Source: Methylococcaceae bacterium
Lineage (GTDB): Bacteria > Pseudomonadota > Gammaproteobacteria > Methylococcales > Methylococcaceae
Direction of reading: 5' to 3'
Length of the DNA stretch: 35,953 nt
Assembly: GCA_902810705.1 (NCBI GenBank)
Contig: CADDYU010000027.1
Span: 1-35,953, forward strand
This document shows positions 1-7,206 of the stretch, one piece after another. The position numbers and the translations under genes are program-made. Under the pieces are notes generated by a model. It worked only from the letters and a program-made list of their open reading frames with translations. It did not search any database and was not told the origin of the DNA. The stretch's first letter is position 1. The number at the start of each line of letters is the position of its first letter.

Positions 1-113
1 GCGCTTGCCGTTTCGATGCGTGCGACGCAGGACCTGCAGTGCTCGGCCTTCAAAGGGATGGCCGCGGCGGATAATGATGACTGACTGCGGAAAGTCTTTG
101 GAACGGGTAGTGT

Positions 114-1227
114 GTGGTGGTTTCCTTCGACCATATCAGCCATGACTGGCTATTGGCGAATGTCTGTATGGACAAGCGCCTGCTCCGGAAATGGTTGAAG
201 GCGGTATATATGGAACAAGGGTGCCTGTTCCCGACCGAAGCGGGTACGCCCCAGGGGGGGTATTGTCTCCCCGTACTCGCGAATTGGGTACTGGATGGCC
301 TGCAACAACGGCTCGAATCGTTGTTCCGAACGGTTCGGGAGGCCCGCGCAGCCAAAGTCCATCTGGTGCGCTATGCCGATGATTTTGTGATTACCGGCAG
401 TTCGAAAGAATTGCTGGAAACGAAAGTTAAACCCGCTGTCGCCAAATTCCTGCGGGAAAGAGGATTGACGCTGCCGGAGACCAAGACCCCTATCACTCAT
501 GTGGATGAGGGCTTCGACTTTCTGGGTTGGAGCGCCCGAATGCACCGATCGATGCTGTTGGTTGATACAGCCTTCGAAACGGAACACCAAGGCGTTTCTC
601 GGCAAGGTCAGACAGGTGCTCAAGGACCTGCGGGCCGCGAGCCAGGTCACGGTGATCGATACCTTGAACCCGATTCTTCGGGGATGGGCGAACTATCACC
701 GCAGCCAAATGGCGACCCACACGTTCACCCGATGCGACCATCACATCTGGGGTGCCCTATGGCGCTGGGCAGTCCGCCGTCACCCGAACAAAGGGAAACG
801 ATGAATCAAGCGGCGCCATTTTCAGCGCCTGAAAGGTCGTGACTGGCGTTTCGGGGAAAAGGACAAGCTTCTGTTGTGTCTGGGCGGCGTACATAAGCGC
901 AAACACACCAAGATCGCAACGGAGGCCAATCCCTACGACCAGGCGTTTGATGACTACGTTTCCGGGCGGCTCGCCGCTCGCATGCTTCAAACGCTGGAGG
1001 ATCGAAAGCGGCTTCGCTGATTCTGGTGGTTCCAGGGAGGAATCTGTCCGGTATGCGGCCAAACGATCACGGCAGAATCGGGGTGGCATCTCCACCACGT
1101 CCTGTCGCGACGATTGGGCGGATCGGATGCGATGAACAATCTCGTGCTGCTGCATGAGAACTGCCATCGACAGGTGCACGCGAAGGAAAAGCCGACCTCT
1201 GTTGGTGTCCTACTCCGAAACGGGTAG
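114..1227 (+). pseudogene. ltrA-like: Group II intron reverse transcriptase/maturase with HNH domain, broken
   Basis: The protein would copy the intron RNA, help it splice and nick the target DNA. Visible parts: palm region with FDHISHDW near the start, the TPQGG motif (its usual following isoleucines are altered), and the catalytic YADDFVITG around bases 370-396. The thumb/domain X follows in another frame (VIDTLNPILRGWANYH, about 655-705), so a frameshift lies around 545-590. In that second frame two TGA stops occur, at 802-804 and 1018-1020; the first falls where relatives usually have Trp. The C-terminal HNH domain is well preserved: CPVCG from 1045, then HLHH, an Asn-Asn pair and ENCH, ending at the TAG at 1225-1227. 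The N-terminal fingers region is missing. Clearly non-functional as a single protein. Confidence 0.85.
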
Positions 1228-1242
1228 GCTTTCAGGCTGCTT

Positions 1243-1275
1243 GAGCCGGAGCGTGGAAACATGCACGTCCGGTTC
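1243..1275 (+). ncRNA. Group II intron domain V hairpin
   Basis: This 33-base hairpin has the canonical catalytic-core shape. GAGCCGGA (1243-1250) pairs with TCCGGTTC (1268-1275) and GCGTG (1251-1255) pairs with CATGC (1260-1264). A GAAA tetraloop caps it at 1256-1259 and a bulge lies at 1265-1267. The catalytic AGC triad is present at 1244-1246. A domain VI-like stem follows at about 1279-1310, containing GGCC-GCGA-GGCC, and ends at the 3' splice site near 1316. No compensatory damage is visible here, unlike the neighbouring protein-coding part. Confidence 0.85.
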
Positions 1276-1316
1276 TTAGGGGAGGAGACGGCCGCGAGGC
1301 CCTCTCCTTACCCGAC

Positions 1317-1851
1317 CCTCCTGCGCGCCGTGGCCGAACAAGGCTACGCTGCTCCCACGCCCATTCAAACTCAGGCGATCCCCGCCATACTCGATGGCCG
1401 GGATGTGCTCGCCGCGGCCCAGACCGGCACCGCAAAGCCCGTCAAAATCTCTTGTTTTCCGCCATCTTCTCCGAGGACATCCGGAGGCTCGCGGCGGGAC
1501 TCCTGCATCGGCTGCTGCACATCGAAGTGGCGCCGCGCAATGCGCCGGCCGAGTTGGTCAGTCAGGCCGTCTATCACGTGCCGAAGACGGAAAGCAGACA
1601 TTGCTCGGGCATCTTCTCAGCAGCGGGCGCCGGGGCCAGACCCTGGTGTTCACCCGCACCAAGCACGGTGCCAACAAACTGGCGGAACAGTTCGGCCGGG
1701 ATGGTTTTCAGGTCGCCGTGATCCACGGCAACTAGAGCCCGTCTGCCAGGATGCAAGCTCTGGCTGATTTCAAAACAGATCGGGTGCAGATTCTGGCGGC
1801 GACCGACATCGCCGCCCGCAATCTGGACATTCAGCAGCTTCCCCATGTGGT
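1317..1851 (+). pseudogene. rhlE-like: RhlE-type DEAD-box RNA helicase, fragment with internal deletion
   Basis: Immediately after the intron end, the reading frame shows the helicase Q motif ([13 protein letters not shown]) and motif I as AQTGTAKP, where the family has AQTGTGKT. The frame then jumps near 1440-1446 straight to the SAT-motif region ([13 protein letters not shown]). The segment carrying motifs Ia, Ib and the DEAD box, roughly 130 or more codons, has therefore been deleted with a change of frame. Domain 2 pieces follow: [17 protein letters not shown], then a stop (TAG at 1734-1736), then [14 protein letters not shown], where the family has RGLDI. The end of domain 2 is replaced by RRM sequence. 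The 5' exon before the intron is not present in recognisable form. ATP hydrolysis is impossible from this remnant. Confidence 0.8.
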
Positions 1852-2023
1852 CGATACCGGCCGCTCAAGGCTTTGGTTTCGTGGAAATGGGCACGCTCAA
1901 GAGGCTCAAGCCGCCATTTCCGCTCTGAATGGCAAGAAGGTCGATGGGCGCAGCTTGACCGTCAATGAGGCCCGTCCCCGCGAAGAGCGGAGCGGTGGTT
2001 TCGGCGGAGGCCGCCGCTTCTAA
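1852..2023 (+). pseudogene. C-terminal half of an RRM RNA-binding protein, joined to the helicase remnant
   Basis: After the helicase words LPHVV the sequence continues as DTGRS, and, in a shifted frame, GFGFVEMGT. This is the RNP1 motif of small bacterial glycine-rich RRM proteins. A second frame change, best explained by one lost base near 1895, leads to [19 protein letters not shown] followed by the Arg/Gly-rich tail [15 protein letters not shown] and a TAA. The first half of the RRM (beta1 to RNP2) is absent. The two frame breaks mean it is not translated as an RRM. The junction with the helicase looks like a deletion or recombination that merged two RNA-metabolism genes. Confidence 0.75.
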
Positions 2024-2185
2024 GCGGTTTCCCGTCTGCCCGGGACGGTAGCTTTCCGGCATAATCAAAGCCGCTCCATGCCGGAAGGCGCGGGGCGACT
2101 TTTGTATTGCCCGTTTCCGCGCTCGGGTCCGACACGCTGGGTCTGCCCCGGCGAACCCGGCCGGCCAAGCCAAGGAGGAGGCACC

Positions 2186-3049
2186 ATGCGCCATTTGTTG
2201 ATAGAACATGACACCGTCTACGACTACGGCAATCCCGTGACCTTGCTGCAGCATAGGCTGCTGCTGCGGCCCCGGGAGAGGCAAGATATCCGTGTCGAGA
2301 CGGCGGAACTGCGGATCGCCCCGGCCCACCGGCTGCGCTGGCAGCGGGATGCCTACGACAATGCCTTGGCGGTGGTGGATTTCCTCGAACCGGCCCGGCG
2401 GCTCTCCATCGAAAGCCGGGTCGGCCTCCGCCACTATCAGGACCGGCCCCTGGACTTCGTGGTGGCGGAGCACGCCGTTTATTTCCCCTTCCAATACCCG
2501 GCCCAGGAGCGGATCGACCTCGGGCCTTACCTCCCGCCGGTCTTCGACCAGGACTCGGAGGCGGTGGGGGCTTGGCTGGGACAATTCTGGCAGCCTGGGC
2601 AGGTGGTCGAAACCTATCTCTTGCTCGATTGGATCAACAAGGCCATCGCGACCGGGTTCATGTACCAGCCCCGCGAGGAGCCGGGCGTCCAATCCCCGGC
2701 AACCACCTTGGCGCGGCGCGCCGGGTCCTGCCGCGATTTCGCGACCCTGTTTATCGAGGCTTGCCATTGGCTGGGGCTGGCGGCGCGCTTCGTCAGCGGC
2801 TATCTGTACGAGCCGACGCCCATCCCGGCGGTGGGGGCTACCCATGCGTGGGCGGAGGTCTATCTGCCCGGTGCCGGTTGGCGGGGCTTCGACGCCACCT
2901 CCGGGCAGGTGGTCGGCGACCAGCATATCGCCGTCGCCGTACACCGGCATCCCGAGGCCGTATCCCCCGTGGCGGGGGCGTTCATCGCCGGACCCCCGGA
3001 ATCGCCGGTCATGCGGGTGGCCGTGCGGGTAGTTGAGATCGCGGGCTAG
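2186..3049 (+). CDS. Transglutaminase-like cysteine protease family protein
   Basis: 287 residues. The N-terminal part (about 1-80) is the beta-rich 'bacterial transglutaminase-like N-terminal' domain, starting MRHLLIEHDTVYDY. The core domain carries the catalytic triad in order: Cys182 in AGSCRDFA, His220 in THAWAEVY and Asp236 in GFDATSG. Such proteins are assumed to hydrolyse or transfer amide bonds of peptides or isopeptides; the substrate cannot be told from the sequence. No signal peptide is seen, so it is probably cytoplasmic. The start is set by a strong Shine-Dalgarno, AAGGAGGAG, six bases before the ATG; the frame is open further upstream but without such a site. It stands alone as an intact gene between two pseudogene remnants, with no operon partner. 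Confidence 0.92.
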   Translation: MRHLLIEHDTVYDYGNPVTLLQHRLLLRPRERQDIRVETAELRIAPAHRLRWQRDAYDNALAVVDFLEPARRLSIESRVGLRHYQDRPLDFVVAEHAVYFPFQYPAQERIDLGPYLPPVFDQDSEAVGAWLGQFWQPGQVVETYLLLDWINKAIATGFMYQPREEPGVQSPATTLARRAGSCRDFATLFIEACHWLGLAARFVSGYLYEPTPIPAVGATHAWAEVYLPGAGWRGFDATSGQVVGDQHIAVAVHRHPEAVSPVAGAFIAGPPESPVMRVAVRVVEIAG

Positions 3050-3078
3050 CGCAATTTGCAGGAAACTAGGGGTTTACC

Positions 3079-3927
3079 ATGGTTCAGCCGGTATTCCTGG
3101 CACGATCACGGGTGAGGGCTCTGAAAGCATCTTCGATGGACCTGCGGATCCGGGGGGTTGGCCGACGGTGATGCCGGACTGAGTCCTGCGGCCGTGGCTG
3201 CGACGCAGCGGGTGAGCGCCGCGTGGGTGAGGCGGCTGAAACAGCGTCGGCGGGAGACCGGGGACGTTGGCCCCCGGCTGCCCGAGGCCTCGCCCCCCAG
3301 AAACTCGCGGGCCACGACGAGCGCTTGCGGGCCACTCTTGCCGAACAAACGGGCGCCACGCTGGCAGCATTATGGCGGGAGCTTGGCCCTGAGCACCCTC
3401 TGGCGCCGGCTCCGCGAGTTGGACCTGAGCTTTAAAAAAGTCCTGCGGGCCGCCGAGCAGGACCGCCTGGACGTGGCGGCTGAGCGGGCCGAGTGGCGGA
3501 CGGCGATGCCGGGCCGGGATCCGGCCCGACTCGTGTTTCTCGATGAAACCTGGACTCATATCGCCCTGACCCGCCTGTATGGGCGGGGACCCCGAGACCC
3601 GCGGGGGCCGGTCCCATGCCGTGGACCACTGGAAAACGACAACCTTTCTCTCGGCCCTGCGACATGATGGCTTCACCGCTCCCTGGGTGAGCGACGGCCC
3701 GCTCGACGGTGCCCTGTTCCGCGCTTACGTGGAGCAACACCTGACGCCAACGCTGCAACCGGGGATCGGGTGAGCCTAGATAACCACTGAAGGCGCGTCT
3801 CGGTCGGACCGAAGAACGTACGATGGCAGGACTCCGGTCCAGGATCGGCGAGGTCCTCGACCACTTCTCGCCCACTGAATGCCGCCGCTACTTCCACCAG
3901 TGCGGGTATGCCGCTACATCGGTTTGA
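3079..3927 (+). pseudogene. IS630-family transposase, frameshifted and internally deleted
   Basis: The start MVQPVFLARSRVRALKASSMDLR and the helix-turn-helix part (VSAAWVRRLKQRRRETGD) match IS630-type transposases. The first catalytic Asp is present in [16 protein letters not shown] (about 3537-3584), followed in a second frame by [15 protein letters not shown] and [21 protein letters not shown]. Directly after this (about 3768-3780) the sequence jumps to the C-terminal words RSRIGEVLDHFSPTECRRYF, so roughly 70 codons holding the second and third catalytic acidic residues are gone. There are several frame changes. Terminal inverted repeats could not be identified. The remnant ends nine bases before the stop of the convergent hydrolase gene. 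Confidence 0.85.
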
Positions 3928-3935
3928 AAAATGCT

Positions 3936-5237
3936 CTAAAACTGTATTCCGCCAGGAAGCCTGATGCGCAACCGTCCTTCCGTCAGACGGATCCGGAGGT
4001 TGTTCAGGCGGCCCAGCTTTCGAAACTCCCTCCGCAACGAGGGTTCCAGGTTATTTGGAGTTATGTTGTCGATGATCGATGCTTCACCCGTATACGTGCC
4101 GAGTAGCGCGACCGCGAACAACACTTCCCCCTCGCTGAACTGACAATGCCCATAGCCCGACGTTTTGACGTTGACATGCCGGCGGCGAAAGTCGCCGGAA
4201 TCCTTGGTCTTGCGGATGTAAAGCTTTTCGTGCTGGTAAGGGACCAGCGAATCGCGGGTCGAGTGCAAGGTAATGAGCGGCACCTCCAACTGGCCCGAGG
4301 TCGTGTAGTGGGCCTGCATCTCGGCGATGGCGGCGGGATCGGCCCCGATGCGCGGCACCCGACTGTTCAGATCGGAATCGTTGTCCGATCCAAAGTACCG
4401 GCGCTGAAGGTTGCCGAATGGAAATCCTCCGAGCGTGGCGGCGGCATCGTTAAGATTTATCACCGCGTAGTGGAGCACGTCCTTGGCCGTCTCCTCGCGG
4501 GTGGAGAGGGCATTGGCCGGATCATAAGGCAATTTCGCCACCCGTCCCCAGAGCTTGAGTTGTCTGCGGTTTTCCGGAGCCAATAGGAAAGGCCTGATTT
4601 GCGTTGAATATAAATTATCCCAGCCGGCGATGAGGTCCGGCGAGGGATGAAAGGGATCGTTCTGGTCCGGAATCAAGCCGGGAAAGAAGTAGTCGAAGGT
4701 GGCGCGCGCATCGCCAATATAGTTCACTTGGAAGACAAAATCGCCGAGCGGGGCGCAGGCCGCAAGACCGCCGGCGAAAATCGACGGATGCTGCTCGATC
4801 AAGAGCGCCGTGATGAGCCCGCCCTCCGAGGCGCCGATAAGATAAATCTTCTCCGGAGCCCCCTGCGCCGCCGAATAGATTCTTACTAAATCCAGAATAT
4901 CATCCATACCCTGGCGAACCGCCAAGCCAGTCTTGCTGAAACTGGTGGTGGCGAATCCAAAGCCCAAGCCGTTGACAAACTCCTGAATCGAATGGCCGCG
5001 GGCTTGAAGTTGATCTTCCGGAATTCCGACCGGTTCGTTCGCATTTTGGAACCCATGGGCCCAGATGATTAAGCGGTTGTTGTAATCCGCAGGATCAGGC
5101 AGGCAGATGCGGTAGATCGCACCGCTCGCCTGAACGCCGTCGGGTTCGCAGTGCGACGCCGCAAAGACGGCCGTTCCGAAGAACAGCAATCCACAAATTA
5201 GCCAAAGCCGGATAAAGCATTGAGTGATAACAGACAT
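3936..5237 (-). CDS. Secreted alpha/beta hydrolase
   Basis: 433 residues from an ATG at 5237, preceded by AAAAGGGA at a usable distance. The frame is open upstream to 5345 but those residues are charged and unlike a leader, whereas from this ATG there is a clear signal peptide (hydrophobic stretch about 8-25, likely cleavage after VFA-). The nucleophile elbow is GASEG with Ser137 (IYLIGASEGGLI). A likely oxyanion loop is WAHGFQN near residue 60. The acid and base are probably the Asp in HSTRDSLVP and the His in GYGHCQF. It may be an esterase or a depolymerase-like enzyme in the periplasm or medium; the substrate is unknown. No operon partner is adjacent. The extreme C-terminus is Arg/Leu-rich and may be a short extension beside the IS630 remnant. 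Confidence 0.88.
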   Translation of the reverse strand: MSVITQCFIRLWLICGLLFFGTAVFAASHCEPDGVQASGAIYRICLPDPADYNNRLIIWAHGFQNANEPVGIPEDQLQARGHSIQEFVNGLGFGFATTSFSKTGLAVRQGMDDILDLVRIYSAAQGAPEKIYLIGASEGGLITALLIEQHPSIFAGGLAACAPLGDFVFQVNYIGDARATFDYFFPGLIPDQNDPFHPSPDLIAGWDNLYSTQIRPFLLAPENRRQLKLWGRVAKLPYDPANALSTREETAKDVLHYAVINLNDAAATLGGFPFGNLQRRYFGSDNDSDLNSRVPRIGADPAAIAEMQAHYTTSGQLEVPLITLHSTRDSLVPYQHEKLYIRKTKDSGDFRRRHVNVKTSGYGHCQFSEGEVLFAVALLGTYTGEASIIDNITPNNLEPSLRREFRKLGRLNNLRIRLTEGRLRIRLPGGIQF

Positions 5238-5746
5238 GGAAAAGTCCCTTTTAGTTGTTGATTGAGGTCTAAAACTCAAAATTACCGTTGAGAGAGTGGC
5301 GTTGTACCGCTCTCTTTGAAGGTGGACGAACCCCGAAACTCTCAAGGAGATATCACAAGGTTATAGCGTCTTGCTGGTTTGACTTCGCAATCCACCCAAT
5401 AAATCTTGCAACCTTGCAGGAGATGCCGCTATTCACGATTCTACGTTCAGCTTCTGGGACATCGATGACCTTTGGATGGCTTTCGCCAGGAGGTTCTGAA
5501 ACTCTACGACACCTCGATCGCGGGTGTTCTTATTCTTTGCGGCGAGTACAGAAAGCCTTGGCGTTCGCCGGCTTCGACGAGACCAGAAATAACCCAGCTG
5601 TCCAATCCCTTGAAAGAACAAGACCGACGCCTCGTACGGCTATCACCGGGAAAAGGTACAGGGAAATTAATATTGGATAACTACATTGATAGTAACTTCA
5701 AGGTATCCGATCTAAGCCCAAGATCAAGCAACCCAGGGTTACGCCA
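5238..5746. other. Intergenic region with doubtful small reading frame
   Basis: About 510 bases lie between the divergently arranged hydrolase and glycosidase genes. They should hold both promoters, but no convincing -35/-10 pair stands out. One reading frame, 5472-5750 on the plus strand (92 codons), overlaps the glycosidase start by ATGA, a classical coupling arrangement. Its composition (many Arg, Pro and Ser) and lack of any recognised motif make it doubtful. Other open frames here overlap it and are equally unconvincing. Confidence 0.5.
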
Positions 5747-5750
5747 ATGA
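5472..5750 (+). CDS. Doubtful small ORF overlapping the glycosidase start
   Basis: 92 residues starting MDGFRQEVLKLYDTS. I recognise no family. The only support is that its TGA overlaps the ATG of the downstream gene in an ATGA configuration, which often signals translational coupling. No clear Shine-Dalgarno precedes its ATG (AGGAG-like bases are absent at the right distance). It may be chance open sequence or a decayed gene end. Confidence 0.2.
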   Translation: MDGFRQEVLKLYDTSIAGVLILCGEYRKPWRSPASTRPEITQLSNPLKEQDRRLVRLSPGKGTGKLILDNYIDSNFKVSDLSPRSSNPGLRQ

Positions 5751-7093
5751 CTATTATTCACAACAAGGCCATTCAAAAAGTAATTAAATCCAAGTATACC
5801 ATTCAGGATATTCAAGCGATTCGAGATCTTCTTACCAAGAACAAGGCCTTGCGGTTTACCAGCCTTGGCAATGGGTTATTTCCAGCGGCGGCAAGTTCCA
5901 GCGCCCAATATACTGGCTACAAGTACATGTGGGTCAGAGACAATATCTATGTCGCATATTCTCATTACATGTCAGGCGAGTTTCAAATTGCCGCAAAAAC
6001 CCTTTCCACTCTAATGTCCTATTTTAAAAAGTTTAGATATCGCCTTGAGGCGGTGATTAACAAAAAAGTCGACTTACATAATGCGATGACACGGCCACAC
6101 ATACGGTTTAATGGCGATGACCTTTCGGAAATTGAGGAGCCATGGGAGCATGCTCAGAATGATGCATTAGGATATTTTTTATGGCTGTACTGCAAGTTTG
6201 CCACAGATGAAAAAACCAAGAACAAAATCAACGTTCAAGAATCCGATATTGAGATCCTGAAACTTTTTCCACTTTACTTTCGAGCCATTCGGTACTGGCA
6301 AGATGAAGACAGTGGTCATTGGGAGGAAGGCCGTAAGATCGAAGGCTCTAGCATTGGAGTCGTGGTCGCCGGGCTGAAGGCATTGCGGGATTTGTATCTT
6401 GATTCGTCCTTTACCGTGGATTGCAACCCATGGGGAGACAGAATCGTCAACATCGATCTGTTAGATGAGCTCATTGGCAGGGGAATTTCCGCTCTCGATA
6501 TGATTCTTCCATCGGAATGCATCCAACCGGAACCTAATAAGAGAAGATATGACGCTGCATTACTTTTTCTAATTTATCCTCTTCACATTGTCGAGGGCGA
6601 AATGGCCGAGCAGATTCTCTCCGATGTAATTAATCATCTGCAAGGCGATTATGGCATTCGACGATATTTAGGCGATTCATTTTGGTGCCGGAACTTTCAG
6701 GAATTGCCCAAGGAAATACGGACATCAAAACATACTGATCGTGAAAGATGGCTTACAGAGCATGGGCTGGAGGTAAAAACAGGCGAGGAAGCGCAATGGT
6801 GCATCTTTGATCCGATAATCTCCGCCATCTATGGACATAGGTTTCAGAACTCTCTAGGCCAGGAAAGTGATCTTGAGCAACAGATCTATTACCTGAATCG
6901 ATCATTGGGGCAAATCACAGGAAAGGGATATAGGGTTGATAATGTTGAAGTTGAAGAATTTAGATGTCCAGAACTTTATTACCTACAACTCGATAATTAT
7001 GTCCCAAATATATCGACGCCTTTGCTATGGACACAGGCTAACCTGAATATCGCTCTTGAGATGATGGAGCAAAGCTTGCGGCGAGTGAGCTAG
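5747..7093 (+). CDS. GH15 / phosphorylase-kinase-like glycoside hydrolase
   Basis: 448 residues with the (alpha/alpha)6-barrel words of the GH15 glucoamylase and phosphorylase kinase alpha/beta group: YMWVRDNIYVA (60-70), HNAMTRPHIRFNGDD (111-125), WEHAQNDALGYFLWLY (133-148), HWEEGRKIEGSSIGVV (191-206), and CPELYYL plus TPLLWTQANLNIAL near the end. By analogy with glucoamylases the general acid would be a Glu in HWEE (193/194) and the base the Glu409 of CPELYY. It probably hydrolyses alpha-linked glucans or a glucosylated compound. No signal peptide is seen, so the enzyme is likely cytoplasmic. The gene is visibly richer in A/T, and in Lys/Ile/Asn codons, than its neighbours, which suggests horizontal transfer. 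Confidence 0.85.
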   Translation: MTIIHNKAIQKVIKSKYTIQDIQAIRDLLTKNKALRFTSLGNGLFPAAASSSAQYTGYKYMWVRDNIYVAYSHYMSGEFQIAAKTLSTLMSYFKKFRYRLEAVINKKVDLHNAMTRPHIRFNGDDLSEIEEPWEHAQNDALGYFLWLYCKFATDEKTKNKINVQESDIEILKLFPLYFRAIRYWQDEDSGHWEEGRKIEGSSIGVVVAGLKALRDLYLDSSFTVDCNPWGDRIVNIDLLDELIGRGISALDMILPSECIQPEPNKRRYDAALLFLIYPLHIVEGEMAEQILSDVINHLQGDYGIRRYLGDSFWCRNFQELPKEIRTSKHTDRERWLTEHGLEVKTGEEAQWCIFDPIISAIYGHRFQNSLGQESDLEQQIYYLNRSLGQITGKGYRVDNVEVEEFRCPELYYLQLDNYVPNISTPLLWTQANLNIALEMMEQSLRRVS

Positions 7094-7206
7094 GCCAACC
7101 GGTCATGGCGCATTAACCCCTTCCATCGGGGTAGCGCTGGCGTTGTTCTTAAAAGGCACTGGCGGGCGAGAAACCGCGCTTCGCCGCCGCCTGCGAAGAT
7201 CACCCG

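Larger units (their letters stand above)
114..1316 (+). mobile_element. 3' portion of a group II intron (degraded)
   Basis: A retroelement remnant is recognised from three parts in the right order: a reverse transcriptase/maturase reading frame, an HNH endonuclease domain, and the intron's RNA domains V and VI. The 3' boundary is placed at base 1316 because the sequence ends in a typical group II intron end (TTACCCGAC) and the next bases open into an RNA helicase reading frame. The 5' part of the intron, including domain I and the N-terminal half of the reverse transcriptase, is not recognisable: homology starts near base 120, and bases 1-113 give no readable protein match. The protein part is broken, so autonomous mobility is unlikely, although the catalytic RNA hairpin could still work if the rest of the ribozyme were supplied in trans (inference). 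Confidence 0.85.

Noticed and set aside
1865-2950. Minus-strand open frame of 361 codons over the transglutaminase gene
   Set aside because: The plus-strand gene has a full catalytic triad and a strong Shine-Dalgarno; the antisense frame runs into pseudogene sequence and has no recognisable motif.
3050-3940. Terminal inverted repeats of the IS630 remnant
   Set aside because: I compared the flanks (GCAATTTGCAGG side and AAAAATGCTCTAAAAC side) and found no convincing pair of inverted ends.
5288-5680. 130-codon plus-strand open frame overlapping the hydrolase 5' end
   Set aside because: No motif, no ribosome site, overlaps the hydrolase leader; treated as chance.
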